Shown: positions 16,892 through 26,316 of the stretch, in pieces
Position numbering within the stretch: position 1 is the first letter of the stretch
Layout: every line of letters begins with the position of its first letter
NCBI GenBank assembly: GCA_036489755.1
Contig: DASXFD010000075.1
Location: 1 to 64,000 of the forward strand
Source: JABFXX01 sp036489755
GTDB lineage: Bacteria > Myxococcota_A > Polyangia > Haliangiales > Haliangiaceae
DNA length: 64,000 nucleotides
Reading direction: 5' to 3'
Made by a program: the position numbers and the translations under genes
Notes under the pieces: model-generated
What the model saw: only the letters and a program-made list of their open reading frames with translations
What the model was told of the DNA's origin: nothing
Databases searched by the model: none

Positions 16892-18730
16892 TTAGTCGTG
16901 CTCGGGCTCCGCTTCGTGTCGTGCGAACGCCGTAACGAGATCGCTGCGCGTCAACATGCCGATCACGCGGTGTGGGTCGTCCTCGTCGACGATGACCAGA
17001 CGGCCGACGCCTTCGTTCGCCATTCGCTCGACGGCCACGCGTGCGACCTCGTTCGCGCTCGCGGTCACGGGCGGCCGCGCGATCAGGCTTTCGACTTCGA
17101 CGCCCGGGTCTGCGGCGAGCAGCTCGCGCGACGTGACGACGCCTATCAAGCGGCCTTCGCGGACCACCGGATACGCTTGATGGCGCGCGAGTGACTGGAT
17201 CGCATCGCCGACGCGCGCGTCGGCCTCCAGCGATCGAATGCTCGTCGAGGCGAGCGAACCGACGGTGACGTGCGCGAGCGGCGACACCTCGTACTCGGCG
17301 GCGACGCGTACGCCGCGCCGGACGAGCTTCTCGGTCATGATCGTTGTTCGCATCATCAAACACGATGCGAAGTAGGCGAGCGAGACGCCCGCGACGATCG
17401 GCACGACCGCGTGGATCTCCTGCGTCGACTCGAGCGCGAACGTGATGCTCGCGAGCAGCGCGCGCGATGCGCCCGCGAACATCGCGGTCATGCCTACAAG
17501 CGCACCGACGCGCGGATCTATCCCAGCGTGTGGGAAAAAATGTGTGACGGCGTCGGCGAGCAGCCAGCCCATGCCGGCGCCGAACGTCAACAGAGGTGCG
17601 AGCGTGCCGCCCGACGTGCCGCTCCCCAGCGCGATCGCCCACGATACGAACTTCGCAGCGCACAGCGCGGCGATCGCGCCGGTCGTGAAGCTTCCCGAGA
17701 GCGCGGCTTCGATGTTGTCGTAGCCGACGCCGAGCGTACGCGGCTGCCAGATGCCGATCACGCCGACCGCGGCCGCGCCGATCGCGGGCCACCACATCCA
17801 GTGGATCGGCAGCCGCTCGAAGCGATCTTCGATCGCGTAGACGAAACGCGTCACGTAGGTCGACGTCATGCCGACGAGCGCGCCGGCGAAGGTCGCGACG
17901 ATGGCGGTCGACGGGTTCGGTGCGACCAGCTCCGGCATGTAGAACACCGGGCCGCCGCCGTGAAAGATCACGCGCATGCCGCCGGCCGCGGCCGCGGCGA
18001 GCGCGACGGGGACGACCGAGCGCGCGCGGTACTCGAATAGCAGCAGCTCGATCGCGATCAGCACCGCCGCGATCGGCGTGCCGAAGATCGCCGCCATACC
18101 GGCCGCGGCGCCGGCGGCGAGCAACGTCTTGCGCTCGCCGGCGGTGACCTTGACGACCTGGCCGATCACCGAGCCGAGCGCGCCGCCCGTCGCGATGATC
18201 GGGCCCTCGGCGCCGAACGGGCCGCCGGTGCCGATCGCGACCGCTGCCGACGCGGGCTTCAAGAACGTGACCCGCAGCGGGATCTTGCTGTCGTTCGTGA
18301 GGATCTGTTCCATCGCCTCGGGGATGCCGTGGCCACGGATCGCGCGCGAGCCGTAGCGCGCCATGAGTCCGACGATGAGGCCGCCGGCCACCGGGACCAG
18401 CACGACGAAGTAGCCGAGGTGATTGTCGGCCGGCGAGACCGAAGCCGTCGACACGCGCTGGAAGAACGCGATGTTGGTAACGAGCGCGATCGCGCGCACG
18501 AGGACCTCGGCGATCCCGAACGCGGCGACGCCGAGCGCGATCGCGAGGCCGGCGATGATCGCGTCGCGGGTGTCCATCGTCGCCGGGACGACGTCGACGT
18601 TCTCGCGTCCCAACGTGGCGTCGAGCGACGGCGCGACGAGCAGGCCTACACGCCGGACCGCGGTACGCGCGGCTCCGACGAGACCGCGTACGATCACGCG
18701 TGTCGATCGATCTTCATCTGCTGACGGCAC
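16892..18730 (-). CDS. ClC-family chloride channel or H+/Cl- antiporter with CBS domains
   Basis: A 612-residue membrane protein. GTG 18730 follows AGGAG with 9-base spacing. Family motifs are present: 'GHGIPEAME' (usual GSGIP), 'GTGGPFGAEGPII' with the gating glutamate of the GxEGP motif, and 'GSGTSGGTLAPLL' (usual GxFxP region). About ten or more hydrophobic helices span residues 50-450. The C-terminal 170 residues hold two CBS domains ('VGDAIQSLARHQAYP', 'RLIGVVTSREL', 'RLVIVDEDDPHRVIGML'), which in this family bind nucleotides and regulate gating. It moves chloride across the inner membrane and helps pH or acid homeostasis. Its CBS end is duplicated just downstream. Confidence 0.92.
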   Translation of the reverse strand: MPSADEDRSTRVIVRGLVGAARTAVRRVGLLVAPSLDATLGRENVDVVPATMDTRDAIIAGLAIALGVAAFGIAEVLVRAIALVTNIAFFQRVSTASVSPADNHLGYFVVLVPVAGGLIVGLMARYGSRAIRGHGIPEAMEQILTNDSKIPLRVTFLKPASAAVAIGTGGPFGAEGPIIATGGALGSVIGQVVKVTAGERKTLLAAGAAAGMAAIFGTPIAAVLIAIELLLFEYRARSVVPVALAAAAAGGMRVIFHGGGPVFYMPELVAPNPSTAIVATFAGALVGMTSTYVTRFVYAIEDRFERLPIHWMWWPAIGAAAVGVIGIWQPRTLGVGYDNIEAALSGSFTTGAIAALCAAKFVSWAIALGSGTSGGTLAPLLTFGAGMGWLLADAVTHFFPHAGIDPRVGALVGMTAMFAGASRALLASITFALESTQEIHAVVPIVAGVSLAYFASCLMMRTTIMTEKLVRRGVRVAAEYEVSPLAHVTVGSLASTSIRSLEADARVGDAIQSLARHQAYPVVREGRLIGVVTSRELLAADPGVEVESLIARPPVTASANEVARVAVERMANEGVGRLVIVDEDDPHRVIGMLTRSDLVTAFARHEAEPEHD

Positions 18731-18847
18731 GAATACGACTCCTGGCTAGCGCGCGGCTTGCCGACGGATTGCCCAGGCCGAGCCGCGCGGTCGTGACCGC
18801 AGAAGAAGCCGCGCTCGATGCATGGGATCCCATGTAGTGGCGAGAGG

Positions 18848-19156
18848 CTACTCGTGCGGGGCACTTGTAGCAATAGCCCGGCTACGTTCGGTCGATGCAG
18901 TCGCCGTGCCTTGCGGCGATGCCGCCGGCGACGTCGGCTGATAGAACAGCATGAACGCGGTCGGGCCCAGCGACGGAAACACGAGCGGTTCGCCGGTCAG
19001 GCGAGCACCGAGCGCCATCAACGCAGTCGAGACGCCGCCGTTGCACAACGCGAAGAGTCCGATCCAGAACGTCGAGTCGCGGCGCTGCGTGCGCTTGCGC
19101 GTGCGAACCAGCAGGCCCTGGCGGACGTCGCCGAGCTCGCCGTGATGTCGGTGCAT
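18848..19156 (-). pseudogene. HPP-family membrane protein, truncated
   Basis: A 102-residue frame from ATG 19156. 'FALCNGGVSTALMALGARLT' and 'LVFPSLGPTAFMLFYQPTSP' match the N-terminal third of HPP-family integral membrane proteins, whose hallmark is the 'SLGPTA' and 'SP.A.PRN' region. The conserved continuation (RN..GH and the remaining helices) is absent in all three frames downstream: the sequence becomes polar and stops at 18848. It is therefore a remnant, or a very short stand-alone version with one and a half membrane helices. Confidence 0.55.
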
Positions 19157-19199
19157 GCTCGTGTCTTGGGCACACTCCCGCGCCGAAACAAGTTGCTGC

Positions 19200-21779
19200 C
19201 TACGGCCGCGGGATTTGCCAGAGCGCCGCGGTCAGCGAGCGACCCTGCGCGAGCACGTGATCGCTCGTCGGCGACGCGCGCACGATCGACAACAGATCGT
19301 CGGCGGCAACGCTGAACGCGGTGAACGTCGTGCCGTCGTAGTGGCCGACCACGTAGCCGCCGTGCGTGCCGGCGAGCAGCATCCCGCCGAGCGGATCGTA
19401 GGCGACGCTGCGCACGATGAGCGGCGGATCGTACCTGGCGAGGCGGGCGCCGCCGTCGTCGAGCTCGAGCAGCGCGCCGCGCTCCTCGGCGACGAGGATG
19501 CGATGACCGTCGGCAGAAATCGCGAAGTCCGCGACGTCGCCGCGATACACCGGCGGCCCGGTCGTCGTTCCGGTGCGCGGATCGAGCGGCACGATCTCGT
19601 AGGTCTCACCCGAGCGCTGCGCGACGTAGCACGGCGGCACGAGGTCGCGCGCGCAGCGTGCAGCGATGGTCAAGCCGGCCCGCTTGGTCCACGCGACGTC
19701 GCCGGTCGACAGCGAGATTGCCGCGAGCACGCGGCCACCCTCGCTGCGTTCGGCAACGAGCACCAGATCGCCGGCGAACGTCGCGTTGGCCGGCTCGGCG
19801 TCGAGCTTCACGGGAAGCGTGACGTGCCGGGTGTCGGGCGAGATGCGCTGGAGCGCGCGCGTCGCGCGATTCCACGACACGATCGCGCCATCGGCGGTCC
19901 AGCCGAGCTCCGACGACGAGTCCGACGGCTCGAGCTCGCGCACGCTCGGCGGATTGCGGCCGATCTCGCGCACGCGCAGCGTCGGATCGACTTTCATGTA
20001 GACGATGCTCTTCGAGCTGACCGCGATGCGGCCGATGAAGCCGCTGTCGAGCTGATAGATCGTGCGCGCGGGCGTGCCGCCGTCGACGTCGATCGCCTCG
20101 AGCGCCGGCGTGTCCGCGCTCGAGTAGACGAGGGTGCGATCGTCGAGCCACGCGACGGCCGCGAGATCGGCGATCGCCGGCGACAGCCACGTGTGACCGG
20201 CCGCGTCGTCGACGGCGATCTGCTGCGTGAAGCGATCGCCGATCGCGTACGCGAAGCGCTGTCGCGACGGCGACACCGCCAGGATGTGGTTCCAGCCGGC
20301 ATCGAGTGCCCACGCGCGCAGCGTGCGGTCGCCGCGGACGAGCGCGAGCGTATCGGGCGGTCCGAGACGCTCGACGAGGTCGCCGCCCGCCATCGATGCG
20401 AGCCAACCGGTGATCGCCTTCGAGCCGGGCTCGATGACCGGCGGAAGGTGGTGGCCGAAATCCCAGCGCATGATGCCTGGCCACGGCGTCGCGACGCGGA
20501 GGACGGAATCGCTCTCGAACTGCGCGACGCGCGTCCACGCCCACGTCGGTGCGACCAACGGCGCGGTCGTCGCATCGCCGCCCTTTTCGAGATCGCGAAG
20601 CGTGATGCGATCGGTCGCGATCGCGAGCTTGCCGCCGGGCGACAGGTCGATCGTCGCCGACGTCTGCACCGGGCCGAGCAGCTTCGCCGGCAGCTCCTCA
20701 TGCTTGCGAGTCAGCGACCACAGCCCGGCGGCGGCGACGAGCAGCGCGAGCCCGGTTGCCGCGCCGACGAGGCGATTGCGCGGCCGCGGTTTGGCGGGCG
20801 CGAGCATCGCGGCGAGCGCGTCGAGCAACGTGTCGAGATCGGGCCAGCGATCGTTCCGCGATGGCGCGAGCCCGCGGGTCACGATCGCGCGCACGCCGGC
20901 GGGCACGTGCGAGTCGGCAGGCGGCGGTCGCACGGGCGCGACCCGCGACTCCTCGAGCACGACGATGTTCGCTTGCTCGTCGCGCGCGATCCCGAACGGC
21001 GACTCGCCGTAGATCGCTTCGTATGCGGTGACGCAAAAGCTGAATTGATCGGCGCGCGGGTCGATCGGCTCGCCGCGGAGCTGCTCGAGGCTCATATAGA
21101 TGGGCGTGCCGAGTAGCGCGCCTGCGACCGTCAGCGCGGGCGACAACGTGTCGGCGCCGGCGGGTGCACCGGTCGATGGCTCCGGCGCGGCGCCGAGCGT
21201 CGCGAGCCCGAAGTCGCCGACGCACACGCGGCCGTTCTCGTCGACCATCACGTTGTCGGGCTTGAAGTCGCGGTGCATCACACCGGCGGCGTGCGCGGCG
21301 GCGAGGCCGCGGCCGGCATCGATCGCGAGCGCGAGCCAGCGCCGCCAATCGTGCAGCTCGTCGGGCCTGCGGCCGCGCAGCAGCGCGCCGAGCGTGCGGC
21401 CGCGCACGAGCTCCATCGCGAGGAACAGCTGGCCGTCGGCTTCGCCGGCGTCGTGGATCGCGATCACGCCGCGATGCGAAACCTTCGCCATCGCGCGCGC
21501 CTCGCGCACCATGCGCGCGAGCACGTCGGGGCGACGCGCGAGCGCCGGGTGCACGAGCTTGATCGCGACGTCGCGCTCGAGCTGCGGATCGGTCGCCACC
21601 CACACCTCGCCCATCGCGCCGGCGCCGAGCAGTGCGCGCAGCCGATACCGCCCGACCTGCTGATCCGCGCGGTGGCTCGCAGTCGGCGGCGGTTCCGACG
21701 ACGGACGGGTGCGATTCGTCGGGTCCGGTGTCGTCGGCACGGCCGACGTCGCCAACCCGTCCTCACTCCCTGGCACCAT
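19200..21779 (-). CDS. Ser/Thr protein kinase with C-terminal beta-propeller-like sensor
   Basis: An 859-residue protein. Residues about 43-325 are a kinase: LLGAGAMGEVW, 'VAIKLV', HRDFKPDN, GDFGLA. The APE-type motif reads 'MSLEQ', an atypical Ser-Leu-Glu. A transmembrane helix at about 330-350 ('GLALLVAAAGLW') separates it from about 490 residues of repeating short strands ('LSPGGKLAIATDRITLRDL', 'VSPSRQRFAYAIGD', 'AISADGHRILVAEERGA', 'VAYDPLGGMLLAGTHGG'). These read like WD40/TolB-type propeller blades placed in the periplasm. It is divergent from the next kinase, with about 120 bases between starts. Likely role: sensing an envelope ligand or protein through the propeller. Confidence 0.88.
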   Translation of the reverse strand: MVPGSEDGLATSAVPTTPDPTNRTRPSSEPPPTASHRADQQVGRYRLRALLGAGAMGEVWVATDPQLERDVAIKLVHPALARRPDVLARMVREARAMAKVSHRGVIAIHDAGEADGQLFLAMELVRGRTLGALLRGRRPDELHDWRRWLALAIDAGRGLAAAHAAGVMHRDFKPDNVMVDENGRVCVGDFGLATLGAAPEPSTGAPAGADTLSPALTVAGALLGTPIYMSLEQLRGEPIDPRADQFSFCVTAYEAIYGESPFGIARDEQANIVVLEESRVAPVRPPPADSHVPAGVRAIVTRGLAPSRNDRWPDLDTLLDALAAMLAPAKPRPRNRLVGAATGLALLVAAAGLWSLTRKHEELPAKLLGPVQTSATIDLSPGGKLAIATDRITLRDLEKGGDATTAPLVAPTWAWTRVAQFESDSVLRVATPWPGIMRWDFGHHLPPVIEPGSKAITGWLASMAGGDLVERLGPPDTLALVRGDRTLRAWALDAGWNHILAVSPSRQRFAYAIGDRFTQQIAVDDAAGHTWLSPAIADLAAVAWLDDRTLVYSSADTPALEAIDVDGGTPARTIYQLDSGFIGRIAVSSKSIVYMKVDPTLRVREIGRNPPSVRELEPSDSSSELGWTADGAIVSWNRATRALQRISPDTRHVTLPVKLDAEPANATFAGDLVLVAERSEGGRVLAAISLSTGDVAWTKRAGLTIAARCARDLVPPCYVAQRSGETYEIVPLDPRTGTTTGPPVYRGDVADFAISADGHRILVAEERGALLELDDGGARLARYDPPLIVRSVAYDPLGGMLLAGTHGGYVVGHYDGTTFTAFSVAADDLLSIVRASPTSDHVLAQGRSLTAALWQIPRP

Positions 21780-21898
21780 CGCCGGCGAGTATCGCGCGAA
21801 ATACGCGCGCCATGGTGACGGCGGCGTCGTGCTTGCAAGATCTGGCGTTCGCTAACTGCTCGAGAACGGCCACCCGAGCCGGCGTACAATTACAGCGA

Positions 21899-23584
21899 GT
21901 GCGGAAGGGCTCCGAGATCGGATCGACGGCGAACAGCTACGAGATCCTGTCCAAGCTCGCGACCGGCGGAATGGCCGAGATCTTCATCGCGCACGCCGCA
22001 AACGTCGTCGGGATCGAGCGCTACGTCGTCCTCAAGCGCGTGCTGCGCGAGCACGCAAAGGACGCGCACTTCGTCCGCATGTTCCTCGACGAAGCGCGAC
22101 TCGTCGCACAGCTCCAGCATCCCAACATCGCGCAGGTCTACGATCTCGGAAAGCTCGGCGACTCCTACTTCTTCACGATGGAGTACGTGCACGGCGCGAC
22201 CGTGCGCACGCTGATCAGCGAATCGCAGGATCAACATCGGGCGATCCCGATCGCGTCGGTGCTCGCGATGGTCGCCGGCGTTGCAGCGGGTCTCCATCAC
22301 GCGCACGAGCGGCACGACGTCGCCGGCCGCGCGCTCGAGATCGTGCATCGCGACATCACGCCGTCGAACCTCATGGTGAGCTACGAGGGCGCGGTCAAGA
22401 TCGTCGATTTCGGCGTCGCGAAGGCCGCCCACCGCACGCACGAGACCGCATCCGGAACCGTGAAGGGCAAGATCTCGTACCTGTCGCCCGAGCAGTGCCG
22501 CGGCGCCGAGATCGATCGCCGCAGCGACTTGTTCTCGCTCGGCATCGTGATGTGGGAGCTGCTCACGCTCGATCGCCTGTATGCGCGCGCGAGCGACTTC
22601 GAGCAGATGTCGGCGATCGTTCACGAGCAACCGCCCGCGCCGTCGACCATCAACGCCAACGTGCCGCGCGAGCTCGACGAGGTCGTCGCGAAGCTGCTCG
22701 AGAAAGATCCGGCGCGGCGATTCCAGACCGCCGACGAGCTACACACGACGCTCGAAGAGGTGGCCGTGCGGCTGGGATCCGCACTGTCGGGCGCGAGCGT
22801 CGGCCGGTTCGTGCACGAGCTGTTGGGCGAGCGCCCGGAGCCGTGGCTGGTGCCGGCCGACGCGGCGACCGACGTCATCACGTTGACCGCCGAGCCGGTC
22901 GATCGCGATGTCTCGGGCGAGGATTCGAAGTCGGTGGAGGCTCCGCCGCCCGAGCGGTCGCTCGTCTCGCCGAGCCTGTCGCCGATCAGAGCCTCGCTCG
23001 CCGACTTGCTCGAGCCCGAGCCGAAGCGGCCGATCCGGTGGCGAACCGCCGCGGCGGTGCTGGTCGGCGCCGCGAGCCTCGCCGTCGTCGCGGCGATCGT
23101 GACGCGACGAGCGCCCGCGGCGACGAGCGCACGCGATGCAAGCGTGATCGCCGCATCGCCGGATGCGCAGGTCGACGCGCCGCAGATCGCGGTGGCGCCG
23201 CCGGCCGATGCGAGCGTGCTCGCGCCGACGGTGCCTCCCGTCGCCGATCCGCCCGAGATCGCGATGGAGCCGACGCCGGCACCGGCGCGCGCGTCTGCGC
23301 CGCGACCGCACACGCGCACGCCCGACGACATCTCGAAGCTGTTCGAGGCCGAGAAGTACGGCGACGTGATCGCTCGCTGCAGCGCGAACGCCGCGGTCCT
23401 CGCCGCGAGCTCCACGCAATGCGTGCTCGCCGCGTGTCGCGTGCACGATGCGGCGCGCGCGCGTCGCTGGCTGAAGGCCGCGCCGAAGAAGTCGGCGTTG
23501 AGCAAGCAGTGCAGTGCCGCCGGGACGACCGTCGAGTCGGCCGCGCCCGATTGCGCGTCGGATCCGCTCTCGTGCCAACACTAG
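21899..23584 (+). CDS. Membrane Ser/Thr protein kinase
   Basis: A 561-residue kinase. GTG 21899 is chosen because it sits directly before the kinase fold; frames further upstream overlap the divergent kinase and are not credible. Kinase residues are about 10-280: LATGGMAEIF, 'VVLKRV', HRDITPSN, VDFGVA, SPEQ. A single transmembrane helix is at about 380-404 (followed by 'TRRAPA'). An Ala/Pro/Asp-rich linker leads to a C-terminal about 80-residue helical piece with five Cys ('DDISKLFEAEKYGDVIARC', 'STQCVLAACRV'), resembling a TPR-like pair of helices. It is followed after 16 bases by a TPR membrane protein, probably cotranscribed. Confidence 0.88.
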   Translation: MRKGSEIGSTANSYEILSKLATGGMAEIFIAHAANVVGIERYVVLKRVLREHAKDAHFVRMFLDEARLVAQLQHPNIAQVYDLGKLGDSYFFTMEYVHGATVRTLISESQDQHRAIPIASVLAMVAGVAAGLHHAHERHDVAGRALEIVHRDITPSNLMVSYEGAVKIVDFGVAKAAHRTHETASGTVKGKISYLSPEQCRGAEIDRRSDLFSLGIVMWELLTLDRLYARASDFEQMSAIVHEQPPAPSTINANVPRELDEVVAKLLEKDPARRFQTADELHTTLEEVAVRLGSALSGASVGRFVHELLGERPEPWLVPADAATDVITLTAEPVDRDVSGEDSKSVEAPPPERSLVSPSLSPIRASLADLLEPEPKRPIRWRTAAAVLVGAASLAVVAAIVTRRAPAATSARDASVIAASPDAQVDAPQIAVAPPADASVLAPTVPPVADPPEIAMEPTPAPARASAPRPHTRTPDDISKLFEAEKYGDVIARCSANAAVLAASSTQCVLAACRVHDAARARRWLKAAPKKSALSKQCSAAGTTVESAAPDCASDPLSCQH

Positions 23585-23600
23585 TCGTGGGTGCGTTAGG

Positions 23601-24521
23601 ATGACGCTCGTGCAACTGCGCGCCGCGTCGCTCGCATGTGTCGGGCCGATGCTGTGGAGCGCAAGCGCGCACTCCCAGCCGGAGCCGAGCGCCGCGCATG
23701 CGGCGCAGCTGTTCGAGGAGGGGCGCGCGTTCTCGCAAAAGGGCGATTTCCCCGACGCGTGCGATCGGTTCGCGCAGAGCTACGCGCTCGACTCGGCGAC
23801 CGGCACCGAGCTCAACCTCGGCGATTGCGAAGAACACCTCGCGCACTTCGCCGAGGCGTGGCGCAGGTTCGACGACGCGACAGTTCGGCTCGAGGCGGCG
23901 CACGATGCGCGCGTCGCGTTCGCGCGGCAGCGCCGGGATTCGTTGCGCAAGCGCGTCGGCGTCGTGATCGTGCGTGTCGCGGATCCGTCGACGCACGTCG
24001 CGATCGCGGGCCGCGACGAGCCGACCGGCACCGAGGTCGTCGATCACGTCGATCCGGGAAACGTCGACGTCCGGATCGCGACGGAGCTGCGGCGCGTCCA
24101 CGTCGAAGCAGGCGCCACCACGGTCGTCGAGTTCTTCCCGCTAGGCTCGCCCGATCGCGACGCGGGCGAGTCGCGGCGACGCGATCGCGTGCTGATCGCG
24201 GGTATCGTCGGAGGCGCCGGCCTGGTCACCGGCGCGATCGCGGTCGGCGTCGTGCTCGATGCGCGCTCGCGCTACGACCAGGAGCTCTCGAACGGCGATT
24301 GCACGAGGACTACGGGTGCGCCGAAGTGCAACCCGACGGGCGTCGCGAAGCAAAATTCGGCGATCACGCTCGCGAACGTCGGAACGGGGCTCGCGATCGG
24401 GGCCGTCGTCGCGCTCGGGGCAGGCGCGGTGCTGTACTTCACCGCGCCTCATGATTCGATCAACGTCGCGCCGACTGCCACCCCGACGAGCGTCGGCGTG
24501 ACCGTCGGCGGCAGCTTCTAA
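23601..24521 (+). CDS. Secreted TPR protein with C-terminal two-helix module
   Basis: A 306-residue protein with a signal peptide (MTLVQLRAASLACVGPMLWS, cleavage near SAHS). Residues about 35-115 contain a TPR-like pair ('AQLFEEGRAFSQKGDFPDAC', 'YALDSATGTELNLGDCEEHL'). A short beta-rich PEGA-like part follows. Two hydrophobic helices near the C-terminus flank a polar loop with two Cys ('DARSRYDQELSNGDC'). The protein ends '..SVGVTVGGSF', with a terminal Phe. The same two-helix layout recurs in the proteins at 31083 and 44294, each beside a kinase. The ribosome-binding site is poor; ATG 23601 is 16 bases after the kinase stop. The end overlaps the convergent TetR gene by 4 bases. Probably an envelope partner of the kinase. 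Confidence 0.75.
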   Translation: MTLVQLRAASLACVGPMLWSASAHSQPEPSAAHAAQLFEEGRAFSQKGDFPDACDRFAQSYALDSATGTELNLGDCEEHLAHFAEAWRRFDDATVRLEAAHDARVAFARQRRDSLRKRVGVVIVRVADPSTHVAIAGRDEPTGTEVVDHVDPGNVDVRIATELRRVHVEAGATTVVEFFPLGSPDRDAGESRRRDRVLIAGIVGGAGLVTGAIAVGVVLDARSRYDQELSNGDCTRTTGAPKCNPTGVAKQNSAITLANVGTGLAIGAVVALGAGAVLYFTAPHDSINVAPTATPTSVGVTVGGSF

Positions 24522-25204
24522 GGAAGCGTCGGGATCTCGGTGACGCGCGGCCCGCTGCCCGCGTGTGCGGCGGTCGCGACGCGCATCATCACAGCTCGCG
24601 CTCGCGCGATCATGGCGTCGGTGACCGAGCGGCCCTCGTCGCCTTGATCGAGCATCGCGCGCGTGACTTGCTCGAGCGTGAACAAGATCGCGCGCGTCAG
24701 CATGGGATCGATATTCTGGCGCTCGGGGTGTGCGTCGCGAAACATCGCGAGGATCGCGTCGTGAACTTCCATGCGACGCGCGTGGAGCGGCGACTCGAGG
24801 CTCTGCGCTTCGCCGCCGAGCACGTAGACGAGCCGGCCCATCCGGCGCGCGTTGCCGAGGTGAAGGTCGATGCAGCGAATGAGCTGCGATAGATGATCTT
24901 GATCCTGGCCGATCGCTTTGCGGCACGCCTCGAGCAAGTTGCTCGTGCCGAACGTGTACATCGCGAGCGCGACGTCGTCCTTGCTCCTGAAGAAGCGATA
25001 GAACGTGCGCCGCGAGACCTGACCAGCTTCGAGCAGATCCTCGACCGAGCTGTTGCGAAATCCCTTCGTCGCGAACACGCGGCTCGCTCCGAACAGGATC
25101 ATGTTTCTGGCTACGTCGCCGCCGAGCTGAACGCCAGTGGCAGCACGTGACTTCGACCGTCGGCGTGCCGGCGCGGCTGACACTCGCTTGCTTCGGACCG
25201 GCAC
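24518..25204 (-). CDS. TetR/AcrR-family transcription regulator
   Basis: A 228-residue regulator starting at GTG 25204. A basic N-terminal tail precedes a canonical TetR DNA-binding domain at about 33-80: 'ASRVFATKGFRNSSVEDLLE', helix-turn-helix 'AGQVSRRTFYRFFRSKDDV'. The remaining 150 residues are a helical ligand/dimer domain with no diagnostic sequence. It points away from a lipoprotein gene, and the space between carries GTATAC dyads that could be its operators. TetR proteins usually repress their own and the divergent gene and are released by a small ligand, which cannot be named here. Confidence 0.88.
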   Translation of the reverse strand: MPVRSKRVSAAPARRRSKSRAATGVQLGGDVARNMILFGASRVFATKGFRNSSVEDLLEAGQVSRRTFYRFFRSKDDVALAMYTFGTSNLLEACRKAIGQDQDHLSQLIRCIDLHLGNARRMGRLVYVLGGEAQSLESPLHARRMEVHDAILAMFRDAHPERQNIDPMLTRAILFTLEQVTRAMLDQGDEGRSVTDAMIARARAVMMRVATAAHAGSGPRVTEIPTLP

Positions 25205-25260
25205 GTTGTCAGTATGCCAGATCCATCGCTGTCAGGCGTTGCCTCGATTCGACGGATACA

Positions 25261-25296
25261 GGCCGTATACCGTGTGTCAGCAGACGTATACGGGCC
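25261..25296. promoter_or_regulatory. GTATAC inverted repeats, candidate TetR operator
   Basis: CCGTATAC (25263-25270) and GTATACGG (25286-25293) form a perfect 8-bp inverted repeat with a 15-base spacer, extended by GGCC and GGGCC at the ends. The hexamer GTATAC is itself palindromic. The site lies 57-92 bases upstream of the TetR start and about 75-110 bases upstream of the divergent lipoprotein start. Related dyads occur at 26298 and 26573. Confidence 0.5.
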
Positions 25297-25370
25297 GTCT
25301 ACCTGAGGTGGCCCTGACGACAATCAGATCGCGGACGGGCAGCGCTTCGCGATACATTTCCATCGTGCGT

Positions 25371-26225
25371 ATGGCCGTCGGGTTAGTGCTCGTGCTCGCG
25401 CAGCTCGGCTGTCGCCAGCTGCTCGATCTCGATCCGCCAACCCAGCGAACCGACGACGCGTCGCCGGTAGCCGATGCGACCGCAGACGCAAGCACGCCGG
25501 CGGACGCGACCGCGTATCACGCGACGGCCGTCCAATTTTCGACCGCGAGCAACGATTACCTGACGACCAACGCGCTCGCCCACACGGGCAACTCGCCGCG
25601 CGGTACGGCCTCGTACTGGGTTCGATTCACGGCCGGCGATGCAAATCAGCAGTTGATCGTCGTCGCCGCCGTCGAAGTTGGCACCGTTGGCGTCGCGGGC
25701 GGCATCTATCGAACCGCCGACGATCACTTCGGGTTCCTGATGTATGACTGCGCGGGCGGCAAGCTCCTCGATATGAAATCGAACAGCACGTACACCACGG
25801 CATCCGGCTGGGTGCACGTGCTCGCAGCGTGGGACGTCAGCGCCGGCCTCGCGCAGCTCTACGTCAACGGCGCGCCGGATCTCGCCGCCGGTCCGACGAT
25901 CAACAACGGCAACATCTGTTACACGGCGTGGAAGTGGGGCGTCGGCGGTTTGTCGTCGGGCTCACTGGATGCCGGCCTGGCCGACGTCTACGCGTCGCTC
26001 GGCACGTTCGTCGACTTGGGCAGCGCGGCCAACCGGCAGCTGTTCGAGGACGGCGCGCAGAAGCCGGTCGATCTCGGCGCGAGTTGCGAGACGCCCGAGC
26101 AAGCGACGCCGACCCTCTGCTTCACCGGCAGCGCCGCGACCTGGAACATGAACAAAGGCTCCGGCGACGGCTTCACGGTCGAAGGCACTCCACTCGCTCC
26201 GGCCGCGACCAGTCCCAGCGACTGA
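25371..26225 (+). CDS. Lipoprotein with LamG/ConA-like fold
   Basis: A 284-residue lipoprotein from ATG 25371: MAVGLVLVLAQLGC, lipobox AQLGC. After an Asp/Ala/Thr linker, the region from about residue 50 reads 'AVQFSTASNDYLTTNALAHT', 'GTASYWVRF', 'DDHFGFLMYDC', 'GWVHVLAAWDVSAGLAQLYV' and 'LDAGLADVYASLGTFVDLG', a pattern typical of laminin-G/concanavalin-like sandwich domains (ligand or glycan binding, surface exposed). Three or four Cys may pair. It is divergent from the TetR gene and likely controlled by it. Confidence 0.75.
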   Translation: MAVGLVLVLAQLGCRQLLDLDPPTQRTDDASPVADATADASTPADATAYHATAVQFSTASNDYLTTNALAHTGNSPRGTASYWVRFTAGDANQQLIVVAAVEVGTVGVAGGIYRTADDHFGFLMYDCAGGKLLDMKSNSTYTTASGWVHVLAAWDVSAGLAQLYVNGAPDLAAGPTINNGNICYTAWKWGVGGLSSGSLDAGLADVYASLGTFVDLGSAANRQLFEDGAQKPVDLGASCETPEQATPTLCFTGSAATWNMNKGSGDGFTVEGTPLAPAATSPSD

Positions 26226-26297
26226 TTGCAGGACGAATGTGGGCAGTTGGGGACTGCGCACTCCAGTGCGCCTACGTGATCATCGCTATTTGTCGTT

Positions 26298-26316
26298 GGT
26301 ATACATTGTGTACACC
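26298..26316. promoter_or_regulatory. GGTATACA-TTG-TGTACACC near-palindrome
   Basis: The 8-base arms match at seven of eight positions around a TTG centre. It is almost the reverse complement of the site at 26573 and shares GTATAC with the TetR upstream region. Candidate operator for the adjacent TetR regulator. Confidence 0.5.
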
